Translations under genes and position numbers: made by a program
Assembly: GCA_947623175.1 (NCBI GenBank)
Contig: CANQGK010000011.1
Span: forward strand, 1 to 64,000
Length of the DNA: 64,000 bases
Source: an uncultured Clostridia bacterium
GTDB taxonomy: Bacteria; Bacillota; Clostridia; Oscillospirales; Acutalibacteraceae
Direction: 5' to 3'
Shown here: positions 1 to 9,231 of the stretch, piece by piece
How the letters are laid out: each line of letters starts with the position of its first letter
How positions within the stretch are numbered: position 1 is the first letter of the stretch
The notes under the pieces: model-generated
Databases searched by the model: none
Told to the model about the DNA's origin: nothing
The model's input: the letters and a program-made list of their open reading frames with translations, nothing else

Positions 1-10
1 TTTTTCAAAA

Positions 11-335
11 TGTCCTCTCACTTAATTTGGACAAAGGGTACCGAAATGGACACCCATTTTTGCGGTCGTGAGAAAAAATCCCTCCACTTGTTCCGACTGG
101 GAGAAGTGGATATTCAACCGTTTTTTGAAAAAATTATTCTTTTGTTTGGTCAAGGGCAGCGATTCCAACTCTTGCTTTACTGCTGTGAGAAAAAGTCCCC
201 TCACTTGTTCCGACTGGGAGAGCCCATTTTCCAACCCTCCTTGCAATAAAAATTTTTGCCTCCCACTAATTCGCACTGGGAAAGGGTCAACCACAAGTCA
301 TTTTTGAAAATTTTCTCTCATTATGTCTGGACAAC
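11..335. repeat. Six degenerate ~60-bp tandem repeat units
   Basis: Six related segments share a core resembling CTCACTTGTTCCGACTGGGA, in variants that end CTGG, TTGG or TTTGG. The shared GG lies near positions 30, 100, 149, 217, 279 and 330, so the period is roughly 50 to 70 bp. The two clearest copies are at 81-104 and 198-221. T-rich runs separate the units. Long open frames through this stretch only read the repeat and are not believable genes. The function is unknown, and the units are too diverged and unevenly spaced for a CRISPR array. From the repeats to the hsdR stop at 570 I see only the terminator at 382-418. Confidence 0.6.
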
Positions 336-381
336 GGACAGCGTTTTTTAAGTCAGTCGGCAGATTTTTCTGAATTTGGGC

Positions 382-418
382 AAAAAAAATAGAGCGCCCG
401 ATGTTGCTCGGACGCTCT
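382..418 (-). terminator. Intrinsic terminator downstream of hsdR
   Basis: AGAGCG and CGCTCT close a stem, extended after one mismatch by CCGA/TCGG. Read on the minus strand, it is followed by a run of T (A's at 383-389 on the plus strand). It lies about 150 bp beyond the hsdR stop and would end the restriction-modification transcript. Confidence 0.75.
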
Positions 419-569
419 GCGCTAAGTTGATATTATATTGTGCCTTACTATTTGTAATCGTATGCCTTTTCCCAACGTTGATAAGACCTTTTGCAGTGCA
501 GTTGAAAAAAAGAAAGAGAAGCTAAGGAAGCAAAGTAGTGATACCTCGTGCTTATGCTCTAATTAGTTT

Positions 570-3500
570 TTATGCCACCCAATTGTATCCAGTCATCGCT
601 TGGTCAACGATGTGATCGAACACAAGTGAGCTCTTTCTCAAGAAAATTTCTCTGTCATAACTCTCCGGCAAAAACTTATTCAAGATATGGACAATCTCGC
701 TCTTGACTCGTTCCTTTGGCTGGGGATCGTTTTGCCATCCAACAACAAATAACTCATTGCGTTTTTCTGTAAGCGTGTTGTACAGTTCTTTAGCTGCCAG
801 CTTTACACGCTTTTCTTCATCAGCAGTAAGATGTTCTTTTCTAAGAAGATCAAACAATTCCAATTCTGCTTCCGTCAATTCTTCCTTAATATGACGTTCT
901 TCTTCTGCACGAAGTTCTTCCATCAACTTCAGAAGCTTCTCATAAAAATCATCGTTTTGAGAACCGCCAGCATTGTACTCATCAATTATGTTTCTGAAAC
1001 GCTCGGCAAACTTTGTGCGAGTTGTATTACGACGAAGCATCTTTTGAAGCTTCTCCTCAATATGTTTACGGAGGTTCACAATTTCAAGGTTTTTGTTCTT
1101 CAGCTTTTTGAACTGTGCTCTGAGCTCATCAATATCCAGCTTAGACAGGTCAAGTTCTTTTCCTGCTTCCGTAATAGTGTATTTTCTTGCATCAGAAGCA
1201 GTGATAACACTCTGATCCAGAAGTGCGTTGATTCTGGCTTGTGCCGCTTCAATCTTCTCTGGACGAATTTTTCCATCAATAATGCCTTTTAGATAGAGAA
1301 TCGCATCTTTGTACGCAGGCTCAAAATCCATCTTGAAAATATCTGGTCGTAGTGATTCATACAGCCCATCGACGGTATTAGCCATTACAGCAAATTCATT
1401 CTTCAAATCATCATTACCGACAATGGTATTTGCATAGTCCTCAAACAACGACAAGTTCTTAAATGTATCGCCATCTTCAATAACCTTACTTAAATCTACA
1501 TCATGGCTCATGCAGAATGCCTTTGTCATATCAATCGCTTCATGCAACTGTTCCAGCAGTTTCTCTATATCTTTCACTGGCATTAAGTCGCCGTCATCGG
1601 ATGCATAATCAGCAAGAGCACGTTTCAAATACTTGAACACATCCAAGTAGTCGATGATTAAACCGCATTCTTTGCCGTTATATACACGGTTAGCACGAGC
1701 AATAGTCTGCATCAGGGTATGGCCTTTCATCGGCTTGTCCAGATATAGCGTAGAAACGGACGGCGCATCAAATCCGGTAAGCCACATTGCGCACACGAAA
1801 ACCAACTGTAGGGGATGGTTAGGATCTTTGAAGTTGTCCTCAATGTCAAAACCGTTTTCATCGACCTTGTTCATGCGGTCACGGTGCGGTTTTATGGACA
1901 ATTCTTCTGCTGAAAATTTGGCTTCTTCATCTGCATCTTCACTGATGACAACTGCCATTTCAACTTTGCGCATATAATCCACGATGTCTTTCAGGCGCAG
2001 TTTTTCCTCCGCATCAGAAGCCTTCGAAATCTGTGCATTCAATTTTTTGATTTCTTCTTTCCAGTAGTAATTAACCTTATCATACATTTTTACTGCAGTA
2101 AATTTATCTACTGAAATTACCATACCTTTACCACGGAAGCCACGGCGTGGGAAGTGGTAAACAATATGCTGCGCGATTGCGTCCAAGCGATCGTCACGCT
2201 TGATAACTTCCAATTCCTTCGCATAGTGATTTTCCAAGCGGCGCTGCTCTGCATCCGTCAGGTTTTCTTCTTCCAGTATCTCAGCAAAATCAGAATCAAG
2301 AAAATCGTTCTGCAATTCCACTTCCGGTACACGCTTCACATAATACAGAGGTACAGTAGCATTATCTTTGATGGATTCTGCAAAATTGTATTCGCTGACA
2401 TAGTCGCCGAACCATGCATTGGTCAGTCGTTTTGCCCCAAGCAGCGGTGTGCCTGTAAATGCTAGAAACTGTGCATTTGGCAACCCCGTACGCATGTTTT
2501 CAGCCAAATCCTTATACTGTGTACGATGTGCTTCATCGACGATAACGATGATGTCATCACGCTTAGACAAAACGGGATATTTCTTGCCCTTGTCATATCT
2601 GAACTTATGAATCAGTGTGAACAGGATTGGTTTGTTGGTTTTCAGTTCTTCACGCAACTGCTTACTGTTTGCAGGTCGTACTTTGTCTTTCTCGGTAATA
2701 AACTCGGTACGCAGGAAATTCTTATAAATCTGCGCATCCAGTTCTTCACGGTCTGTGACGATAAGGAAAGTAAAATTGCCAGTACACTTATGTTTGACCT
2801 TTCTGGCAAGCATAACCATAGAATAACTTTTACCGCTGCCCTGCGTATGCCAGAATACACCCAGCTTACCCTTCAATTCCTCACGGCGCAGGAAGGCGCT
2901 ATAGGCATTATTCACGCCAAAGAACTGGTGGTTCTTTGCAATAATTTTTGTCCTGCGACGATCATACAGAATGAAGTTTTCTATGTAATCCAATAAATTC
3001 TCCGGTTTACAAAGGCCGGTAATGAAATACTCCAAACTCGTACAATTTTCACGGATCGCTTTTCTGTCCGGATTCTCTTTTTCATTATCAACCTTCAGCC
3101 ATTCAAAGAAGAACTCATAACCTGCGGCAAAGCTGCCCAGCCGAGTTTCCATACCATTGGAAAGAACGCATATCTGGTTGTAGTTGAATAGATACGGAAT
3201 GTCTTTCAGATAGTTTTTCAGATTGATGTCATAGGCATTCTTCACCGGAATATTGCTGTTTTTCAGTTCAATGAAAACCATCGGGAAGCCATTGATGAAA
3301 ATAATCAAATCCGGTCTACGCCAATGGGTTTCGCCCTTTATCCACATTTGGGACGCAACTGTAAATGTATTGCTTAAAGCATCATTGTAGGCCAACAGGC
3401 GAAGGATATTTGAAGTTTTCTTACCATTCTTGTTGTACTCCACCGTGATGCCATTGCGGATTTTCTGATAGTTCTGGTAATTGGTCAGCATCAAATCACC

Positions 3501-3752
3501 GGAAACCGGGGTGCGGCACAGCTCGTCCGTGACAACACGAACAGTCTCCGCCGGAATATCCGGATTGATTTTGCACAGGCTCTCAAACATCACATCCGGC
3601 AGAACAACCTGCTTCTTATCTTTGCGCCCGGTTCCGTCAGGAAGTGTGTCTGGTTCTTCTGTCATACAATTCAAAACGGAATAACCATGCCGCTCCTGCA
3701 AAGCCTTGATAGCTGCTTGCTCAATCATATCTTCTGTTATGATTTTTGGCAT
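570..3752 (-). CDS. hsdR: Type I restriction enzyme, R (motor and nuclease) subunit
   Basis: HsdR is the ATP-driven DNA translocase and endonuclease of a type I restriction-modification complex with HsdM and HsdS. The 1,060-residue protein has the normal family length. It shows a PD-(D/E)XK nuclease (D148, then E162-L-K164), a Walker A HTQGSGKS at about 302-309, a DEAH box at 406-409, a helicase motif III FTGTP, and QTIARANR typical of motif VI. A strong AGGAGG precedes the ATG. It is the last gene of the operon and lies 203 bp beyond the 282-codon gene, a gap in which I found no convincing promoter. All catalytic motifs are intact, so it should be active. Confidence 0.95.
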   Translation of the reverse strand: MPKIITEDMIEQAAIKALQERHGYSVLNCMTEEPDTLPDGTGRKDKKQVVLPDVMFESLCKINPDIPAETVRVVTDELCRTPVSGDLMLTNYQNYQKIRNGITVEYNKNGKKTSNILRLLAYNDALSNTFTVASQMWIKGETHWRRPDLIIFINGFPMVFIELKNSNIPVKNAYDINLKNYLKDIPYLFNYNQICVLSNGMETRLGSFAAGYEFFFEWLKVDNEKENPDRKAIRENCTSLEYFITGLCKPENLLDYIENFILYDRRRTKIIAKNHQFFGVNNAYSAFLRREELKGKLGVFWHTQGSGKSYSMVMLARKVKHKCTGNFTFLIVTDREELDAQIYKNFLRTEFITEKDKVRPANSKQLREELKTNKPILFTLIHKFRYDKGKKYPVLSKRDDIIVIVDEAHRTQYKDLAENMRTGLPNAQFLAFTGTPLLGAKRLTNAWFGDYVSEYNFAESIKDNATVPLYYVKRVPEVELQNDFLDSDFAEILEEENLTDAEQRRLENHYAKELEVIKRDDRLDAIAQHIVYHFPRRGFRGKGMVISVDKFTAVKMYDKVNYYWKEEIKKLNAQISKASDAEEKLRLKDIVDYMRKVEMAVVISEDADEEAKFSAEELSIKPHRDRMNKVDENGFDIEDNFKDPNHPLQLVFVCAMWLTGFDAPSVSTLYLDKPMKGHTLMQTIARANRVYNGKECGLIIDYLDVFKYLKRALADYASDDGDLMPVKDIEKLLEQLHEAIDMTKAFCMSHDVDLSKVIEDGDTFKNLSLFEDYANTIVGNDDLKNEFAVMANTVDGLYESLRPDIFKMDFEPAYKDAILYLKGIIDGKIRPEKIEAAQARINALLDQSVITASDARKYTITEAGKELDLSKLDIDELRAQFKKLKNKNLEIVNLRKHIEEKLQKMLRRNTTRTKFAERFRNIIDEYNAGGSQNDDFYEKLLKLMEELRAEEERHIKEELTEAELELFDLLRKEHLTADEEKRVKLAAKELYNTLTEKRNELFVVGWQNDPQPKERVKSEIVHILNKFLPESYDREIFLRKSSLVFDHIVDQAMTGYNWVA

Positions 3753-3955
3753 AAGGCTTCCTCCTTTAATTTCACAAGAAATGTTACTTTGTTTGTTTTC
3801 ATTACATTTCTACAATCAAATGACTTTGGGATGAAAATGCAGAGCAAGATTTTTTGAGTAAACCACATGCTAACAATTCTTCACAGAGCTATACTGAAAT
3901 ATAATGTCAACGATTTTTATACTGCATACTTTTTTACATTGAATGTGGGCCTTGA

Positions 3956-4804
3956 TTACGCAGGGTTGTCTGTTTTTAATTGTTTCACACGACTTTTGCG
4001 TTCCAAATGATCTATTTCCAAAAATGCGAGAAGGCACATCTGGTATGTATCATCATACCATTTTTCTAGCGTCTCCTTATCCATCGATGCAGCGTATGGT
4101 TTATATTTTTTTCCTGCTTTGTCAATATTGTTGTGTCGAATATTTACTTTATTGAAAAGATAAAAAAGATCCGATTCCAATGCGCTATTAGCTTGTTTAA
4201 GTGCAGACCTCTGGGACTCCAATTTATCGGACAGCGCCAACAAAATATTTTTCTTGCGGTCGAGATCACCTTTCATTGAGTAATGATTGTACTCGATCAC
4301 CCGGTATGATAAATCAGGATCAATAATCTCGGCAACAGATATCGCCGCTTGGTCTTTTGGGACAAAATCGGTTATTCCGCCTTGCGCATTTGACATATAA
4401 CCGACAGCTTCAATAACAGTCATTACCTGTTGAACATAAAACTGTATCGGCTGGCTGAGATTTAAACTGCCAACAAAATCGTAGCCGGGAAATCCCATTC
4501 CTTGACTATAAATTGCAAGATTATATGTGTATTCGCAGAAGGAAATCAGGTAATCAATATCGCATTCAGCAGGAACCTTTTCAAAATGATATCCGTAAAA
4601 ATCATCGAAATCATCAAGGGATATACACGTTCCTCTAAATGGAAGTCTGATGAAATTTTCCGCACAATAATCACGCAAACAGATTTGTTTATACTGATTT
4701 TCTTGAAATCTTTGTAAAAAGAACATCCCGTAGAGGCGGTCATATTCTCTACGAATGTCTATTGAAGCAGATTTGAGAACCTGAGAGAATGAAATTCGGC
4801 TCAT
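3956..4804 (-). CDS. Uncharacterised 282-aa protein coupled to hsdS
   Basis: I do not recognise a family. The protein is soluble (no signal peptide or membrane helix) with many aromatic residues in its first half. It has a likely helical or coiled-coil stretch at about 180-215 (RKKNILLALSDKLESQRSAL) and a charged C-terminus. Its ATG overlaps the hsdS stop by four bases (ATGA), so translation is probably coupled to hsdS. It lies between hsdS and hsdR, a usual position for accessory genes of type I loci such as anti-restriction, nuclease or abortive-infection proteins. A role linked to the restriction system is inferred from position only. Confidence 0.8.
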   Translation of the reverse strand: MSRISFSQVLKSASIDIRREYDRLYGMFFLQRFQENQYKQICLRDYCAENFIRLPFRGTCISLDDFDDFYGYHFEKVPAECDIDYLISFCEYTYNLAIYSQGMGFPGYDFVGSLNLSQPIQFYVQQVMTVIEAVGYMSNAQGGITDFVPKDQAAISVAEIIDPDLSYRVIEYNHYSMKGDLDRKKNILLALSDKLESQRSALKQANSALESDLFYLFNKVNIRHNNIDKAGKKYKPYAASMDKETLEKWYDDTYQMCLLAFLEIDHLERKSRVKQLKTDNPA

Positions 4805-6009
4805 ACCTTCACCTCCAATTTTCCGCTCATAAGGCGAGGCAACAGCATATCACGCTGTGCGGCAAGGTTTTTGTTTTTCATCAAGAGCATCTTAATATTA
4901 TTATATATGTCGTCTATCTGATTCTCAAAGGCCGTTACAACATCATCAGACGGCATGGTGATTCTAATTTTCTTGATCAAATCCTGACTGAGATTCTGTT
5001 GTGCTGCTCCAAAAGAAATCAGCAAGAGGTACTCTCTTATAGATTTTAAGTAATGATACAGGTAGTGTTTTGAAGAAAAATTACGCTTGTCAGAGAACAC
5101 ACAGCAAGCCTGGTTGCAGGTCATCTCACTATCAAAATAAGCAAGCAAGCCTATATTTACACCATACATCGCCATTGCAACTGATTTTGCAGGGAGTATT
5201 TTGACTGAAGAATGATTTATAGCCTCTTTGGTAATATGTTCTTCCGTATCGATTATTACACAATCGTCAATTTCGCCTGTTTTTACCCAAGGGTATATGC
5301 CATTTTCAAAATATTCTGGTTTACTTCTGCTTGGCGTACCACCAGAACAAGTACGATAATATTTTTGAATTTTGTTTCTTTCCCATCCTTCAGGCAACCC
5401 GTTTTCAATCTTGGCGTTCTCATACCCAGGGAAGCGGAAACGGACAAACCATTCCTTGTATAGCTCCTGTGCTGTCTGTTCCAACAACTCAATTCTGCGG
5501 TTATTTGCTTCAATTAGGTCATCATAGGTGGAAAGAATATCTGCAATACGTTCTTGTGTGTGAAGATCTGGCAAATTGAGTTTTAATCGCTGAATAAATC
5601 TCTTATCCGCACGCTGTCTTCCACTTGCGCCGGTCATACTGTTAATTGCGGGCAACACAACTGCATCACTAGAGGTAAGATAATAGGTGAATCGTGCATC
5701 AGCTTTTTCCTTTTTTGCTCTGAAAACATAGAACTCCGTTGAGCCAAACGCAGCATCACCATCAATGGCTACTTTGGCAATCTTTCTATTTTCCAAGCAA
5801 GGCGTGATACGAGAAAAAACGGTATCTCCATCACAAAATTTACTGCTGCTTTGCCCATCATAAACTCTCACCTCGTCGTTCGTTACCGAGCGATGAGTAG
5901 GAGAGACCTTGTCAATATCGATAAAAGGGTAAGACTTTCCCTTTTTGAGCTTCACTGGTGGGTTTACATCAATAATATCTGCCAATCTTTTTTCTTCCCG
6001 TTTGCTCAT
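4801..6009 (-). CDS. hsdS: Type I restriction-modification specificity subunit
   Basis: HsdS recognises the bipartite DNA target for both the methylase and the nuclease. At 402 residues it has the full two-domain length. The first target-recognition domain covers about 1-145. It is followed by a conserved helical spacer (QERIADILSTYDDLIEANNR, about 150-180). The second domain follows LPEGWERNKI at about 205, and a second helical spacer ends the protein (ENQIDDIYNNIKMLL to LLPRLMSG). The ATG overlaps the preceding 128-codon gene by four bases. The target sequence cannot be read from the protein. Neither half looks truncated. Confidence 0.93.
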   Translation of the reverse strand: MSKREEKRLADIIDVNPPVKLKKGKSYPFIDIDKVSPTHRSVTNDEVRVYDGQSSSKFCDGDTVFSRITPCLENRKIAKVAIDGDAAFGSTEFYVFRAKKEKADARFTYYLTSSDAVVLPAINSMTGASGRQRADKRFIQRLKLNLPDLHTQERIADILSTYDDLIEANNRRIELLEQTAQELYKEWFVRFRFPGYENAKIENGLPEGWERNKIQKYYRTCSGGTPSRSKPEYFENGIYPWVKTGEIDDCVIIDTEEHITKEAINHSSVKILPAKSVAMAMYGVNIGLLAYFDSEMTCNQACCVFSDKRNFSSKHYLYHYLKSIREYLLLISFGAAQQNLSQDLIKKIRITMPSDDVVTAFENQIDDIYNNIKMLLMKNKNLAAQRDMLLPRLMSGKLEVKV

Positions 6010-6392
6010 ACCATAACCCCACCAAATCCATTAACCAACAATTTACACAGCGAGGCACATCTTGCGTTATGTTCCTTTTCAGCTTCTGACTTTGCAGTCA
6101 TGTTCAGAATTTCTTCCAATACATCTACGGCAATTTTTGCATCCTCTTTTGTAACTTTTGCCGGTTGTTTGTTTTCCAATATGAGTTTTATTGCAGAAAA
6201 CACGGCTTTTGCTTTTTTATATCTATCAATCAATGGATTTTTGTGAGCCAGTACTCCTAAAATATAATCTATGGCATCTTGTGCCATAGCGACTGTTATT
6301 TTTTCATCATCCTTTGTAAACAGTACGGTATTGGGCAGAAAATGCTTTATCCCGGTATTAACTTTATAACCCATAAAAAATCTGTCACTCAC
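6006..6392 (-). CDS. Uncharacterised 128-aa protein between hsdM and hsdS
   Basis: No family is recognised. This is a small, probably mostly helical, soluble protein without Cys-rich or nucleotide-binding motifs. It contains lysine-rich helices (IDRYKKAKAVFSAIKLIL) and a helix around VDVLEEILNMTAK. It overlaps hsdM upstream and hsdS downstream by four bases each, so three proteins are likely made from one coupled reading unit and in related amounts. Such tight insertion between the two methylase subunits suggests a protein that binds or tunes the HsdM/HsdS complex, but that is inference. Confidence 0.8.
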   Translation of the reverse strand: MSDRFFMGYKVNTGIKHFLPNTVLFTKDDEKITVAMAQDAIDYILGVLAHKNPLIDRYKKAKAVFSAIKLILENKQPAKVTKEDAKIAVDVLEEILNMTAKSEAEKEHNARCASLCKLLVNGFGGVMV

Positions 6393-8137
6393 TTAAACAA
6401 CTCCTTTAAGTTTTCCGCAATCTTGCTTTCCAGCCTGTGCGCATCTTCGTTTAGCTTAGAGAGTTCGTCGTAGTATGCCATCATTTTTTGTTTGAATTCA
6501 TCCTGCGTTAGTCCATCATCCTCAATCACAACGCCAACATAGCGACCGGGATTCAAAGAAAAGTCCTGGTCGCCGATACTGTCATCCTCATAGCCAACAA
6601 ACTTTCCCTTGTCATCATAAACCTTGCCGATTTTTGCAACCTTACACAGACCGACTACATCTCTGTATTTTTCTTCAGGAAAGCGTTCGGTCAGCCAGTC
6701 GATATTAGACTGCCAGTAGCTCTTAGGCATAATGTCTTCATCATCGGATACTTCCGGCGCTTCATCTAATTTTGCGCTGTAATCAGCCAGCAGAGCTTCA
6801 AAGTCTTCTGTTTTGCCTTCATAAAGTCTGGTGATGATACCGAGGTTGCGAATCTGTTCATCAGAAAATTTCCGATGTGCTCGGTCGATCTGGGTGAAAA
6901 TATTTCTGGCGTCGATAAACAGAATTTCATCTTTCTTTACCTTTGCCTTATCGAAGAACCACAGAGTAGCAGGCAGAGTAACAGAGGTAAACATATTAGA
7001 CGGCAATGTTACCATCTGGCTGATAATGCCGCTTTCAATCAGCTTTACACGGATGTCTTTTTCACTGTTACCGGCATCAGATGCAGAGTTTGCCATAACC
7101 AGAGCAGCACGGCCACTATTATTCAGCGCAGTCGCAAACTGATTGATCCAAAGATAGTTTGCATTAGGAACCGTTTCCTTTGCATCTTTCTTTTTACTTT
7201 TGGTTTTGTTCTGTGGAACGCCATATGTATTAAAACGTGGCTGGTCTTTGACTCCGTCCAGTTCGACCTCATCCACATTGAATGGCGGATTTGCCATGAC
7301 ATAATCAAAATTTCCAAAGCTGTCATAAGGATCTCGATAATAGGAATTTGCTTCTGTAATTGTTCCCCGGACATTATTCAAAACAAGATTCATTTTCGCA
7401 AGTTTTACGGTAGCGCCGGTTTTCTCCACGCCGTAAGCACGCAGATTCATTTGCTTGCCTTTAGCCTTATGGCGCTCAATATAATGCGCTGTTTGCACAA
7501 ACATACCGCCGCTTCCGCACGCAGGGTCAAGTATTTTACCCTCAGTAGGAGCAAGCACTTCTACCATATACTGCACGACCGTGGACGGTGTGAAGAACTC
7601 GCCACCGCCCTGGCCTTCCGCCAATGCAAATTTGCCAAGAAAATATTCGTAAATCTCTCCAAAGATATCTAATTCCACATCAGCAGGAATATCCTTAAAA
7701 TTCTTTAGGAGCTTTGCCAGAACGAGAGGGTCATCCTCACTGTTAACGCTGTAATAAATATCTTTTGGAAGCGTATCTTCCAGTTCGGCAGTATATTTCT
7801 CAATCGCTTCCATAGCTTCCTTAACCTTTTTGGCAAGGTCTTCGCTTTCGGGCAGATTCAGCAACCAATCGTATCGGGCTTCTTTAGGTAAATAAAAACC
7901 GCATTTTTCAATAGCAATTTCGTGGATCGGGCGCTCCATACGGGTTCCCTTGATAGAATCAAACTCTGCCTTGATTGCAGGTTCAAACTTGCTATACTTT
8001 ACATCTGCAAATCGCAAGAAAATCAGGCCGAGAATAGGCTCAGCATATTCAGTAGACTTTAATCCGGAATTAGCACGCAGTTGATCGGCGGTCGTCCACA
8101 ATGTATCTTTTAAGTTTTTCAACTGTTTATTTGTCAT
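6389..8137 (-). CDS. hsdM: Type I restriction-modification DNA methyltransferase subunit
   Basis: HsdM with HsdS methylates adenine in the target sequence and protects host DNA from HsdR. The protein has 582 residues. The N-terminal helical HsdM domain covers about 1-145. The methylase follows, with the SAM-binding motif I DPACGSGG at about 204-211 and the catalytic NPPF at 283-286, typical of gamma-class N6-adenine methylases. The C-terminal part is helical. The RBS GGAG lies close to the ATG. It is the first of four coupled genes (hsdM, 128-aa, hsdS, 282-aa). All key residues are present. Confidence 0.95.
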   Translation of the reverse strand: MTNKQLKNLKDTLWTTADQLRANSGLKSTEYAEPILGLIFLRFADVKYSKFEPAIKAEFDSIKGTRMERPIHEIAIEKCGFYLPKEARYDWLLNLPESEDLAKKVKEAMEAIEKYTAELEDTLPKDIYYSVNSEDDPLVLAKLLKNFKDIPADVELDIFGEIYEYFLGKFALAEGQGGGEFFTPSTVVQYMVEVLAPTEGKILDPACGSGGMFVQTAHYIERHKAKGKQMNLRAYGVEKTGATVKLAKMNLVLNNVRGTITEANSYYRDPYDSFGNFDYVMANPPFNVDEVELDGVKDQPRFNTYGVPQNKTKSKKKDAKETVPNANYLWINQFATALNNSGRAALVMANSASDAGNSEKDIRVKLIESGIISQMVTLPSNMFTSVTLPATLWFFDKAKVKKDEILFIDARNIFTQIDRAHRKFSDEQIRNLGIITRLYEGKTEDFEALLADYSAKLDEAPEVSDDEDIMPKSYWQSNIDWLTERFPEEKYRDVVGLCKVAKIGKVYDDKGKFVGYEDDSIGDQDFSLNPGRYVGVVIEDDGLTQDEFKQKMMAYYDELSKLNEDAHRLESKIAENLKELFK

Positions 8138-8139
8138 GT

Positions 8140-8178
8140 TTATTCTCCATATAGGCGTTTGGCAGTTTTTAAGTTCAT
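8140..8178 (-). CDS. Possible 12-codon leader ORF before hsdM
   Basis: Between fic and hsdM the minus strand reads GAGAGG, then ATG, 11 further sense codons and TAA: MNLKTAKRLYGE. The stop overlaps the RBS region of hsdM, two bases before its ATG. It could couple ribosomes into hsdM or be chance; a peptide this short cannot be judged from sequence alone. Confidence 0.3.
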   Translation of the reverse strand: MNLKTAKRLYGE

Positions 8179-8191
8179 AGGAATTCCTCTC

Positions 8192-8797
8192 TTACAATTC
8201 TTCCGTCTTAAAGGTTGTATATCCCTCATAGTAGTAGCTGTGGTCGATGCCTTTCATAAAGACTTCACGGCTGTCGGTCTCATCGGTCAAAGCGTTTTTC
8301 AGTAGATGCTTAATTTCAATGTCTTTCACAGGACTGCGCTCCATGGCAAGCAGATAGTCCTCTTTATCAACCTTGCTCCAATCGACCACCTTGCCCAGTT
8401 CCTTTTTGAAAATGCAGTCCAGCCAAATACGGGTGCTCCGCCCATTTCCTTCCCGAAACGGGTGGGCGATATTCATTTCAACGTATTTCTCAACGATTTC
8501 ATCGAACGTGGACTGCGGCATCTTGTTGATGTTTTCGAGAGCTGCTTCAAGATACATTAAAGGGGCAAAGCGAAAATTCCCTTTTGCCAGATTTACCGTC
8601 CGCAACTTTCCCGCAAAGTCGTAAATTTCGTCAAAAAGGTACTTATGAATTGCTTTCAGCGAAGAGAAGGTTCCGACTTTCAGCTTGTCAAGCTCCCCGC
8701 TTTCAAAAAGCTCCAACGCTTTTTTCTTGCTGATCCGTTCTTCTTCACGAGCAAGATCGGCGGAGTTTGTCAGTCCTAATTTATTTTCCAGTGCCAT
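8192..8797 (-). CDS. Fic-domain protein (predicted AMP transferase)
   Basis: Fic proteins transfer AMP or related groups from nucleotides to target proteins, often as toxins. The signature [12 protein letters not shown] is complete at about residues 112-123, including the catalytic His and the Gly-Asn-Gly-Arg loop. The reading frame extends 12 codons further upstream, but the ATG at 8797 has GGAGG seven bases before it and is the better start (201 residues). I do not see a clear (S/T)xxxE(G/N) inhibitory helix at either end, and no separate small antitoxin gene is evident apart from the HTH gene 19 bp upstream. Fic genes are often found inside type I restriction loci; the role there is unsettled. 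Confidence 0.9.
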   Translation of the reverse strand: MALENKLGLTNSADLAREEERISKKKALELFESGELDKLKVGTFSSLKAIHKYLFDEIYDFAGKLRTVNLAKGNFRFAPLMYLEAALENINKMPQSTFDEIVEKYVEMNIAHPFREGNGRSTRIWLDCIFKKELGKVVDWSKVDKEDYLLAMERSPVKDIEIKHLLKNALTDETDSREVFMKGIDHSYYYEGYTTFKTEEL

Positions 8798-8816
8798 AAT
8801 GACCTCCAAATTCAAA

Positions 8817-9005
8817 TTACTTTTCGGCGGCAACCCCAGATTTCATCCAAGCGTCCACTTCACTGATTTTGAATTTCCAAAGGCGTCCGATTTTTGCTGC
8901 GGGCATATTTCTTTTTTCGATCCAAGCCAGTACTGTGTCACGGCTGACACCCAAATACGTTGTTATCTCTTTCATGGAATACCAGCGTTCAAGGTTGTTG
9001 TTCAT
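8817..9005 (-). CDS. Excisionase-type helix-turn-helix protein
   Basis: This 62-residue protein has the layout of the MerR-like/excisionase HTH family: [20 protein letters not shown] (helix-turn-helix) followed by a wing [16 protein letters not shown]. Such proteins bind promoter DNA or act in excision of mobile elements. The frame is open 24 codons further upstream, but that part contains the promoter region; MNNNLERW at 9005 is chosen, with only a weak ribosome site. It is the first gene of the restriction operon and ends 19 bp before fic. It may autoregulate the operon or act as partner of Fic (inference). Confidence 0.8.
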   Translation of the reverse strand: MNNNLERWYSMKEITTYLGVSRDTVLAWIEKRNMPAAKIGRLWKFKISEVDAWMKSGVAAEK

Positions 9006-9048
9006 CACAAAGCCCACTGTCTTTGCAGAATACAATACTACATGATAT

Positions 9049-9077
9049 ATTATACCATCACTATTGTCAAAAATCAA
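9049..9077 (-). promoter_or_regulatory. Promoter of the HTH-fic-hsd operon
   Basis: On the minus strand TTGATT (9072-9077) and TATAAT (9049-9054) are 17 bp apart. The start of transcription would be near 9041, some 35 bases before the first gene. The -10 region lies in an imperfect AT-rich palindrome (TGATGGTATAATATATCA), a possible site for the HTH protein. Confidence 0.65.
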
Positions 9078-9194
9078 GGTTTAATGCGGATTTATTCGGA
9101 GATTTTACGAAAATATCATAATTGAGTTTGTATTATCTATGGCAAATAATTTAATATGATTGTATCGCAGGTAAAAAACATCATTCTTCTATAA

Positions 9195-9224
9195 AGCGGC
9201 GGCAAGGATTGCTCCCCGCCGCCG
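9195..9224 (-). terminator. GC-rich hairpin after tnpV
   Basis: GCGGCGGC pairs with GCCGCCGC around a 14-base loop just beyond the tnpV stop. On the minus strand it is followed by TTTAT, a short U-tract, so termination may be partial. Confidence 0.5.
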
Positions 9225-9231
9225 CCCGGAT

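Noticed and set aside
11-335. CRISPR array at the left edge
   Set aside because: Units differ in sequence and spacing, spacers are not of constant length, and no cas gene is present.
6875-7672. 265-codon frame opposite hsdM
   Set aside because: It is antisense to a gene with intact catalytic motifs and has no RBS or recognisable domain.
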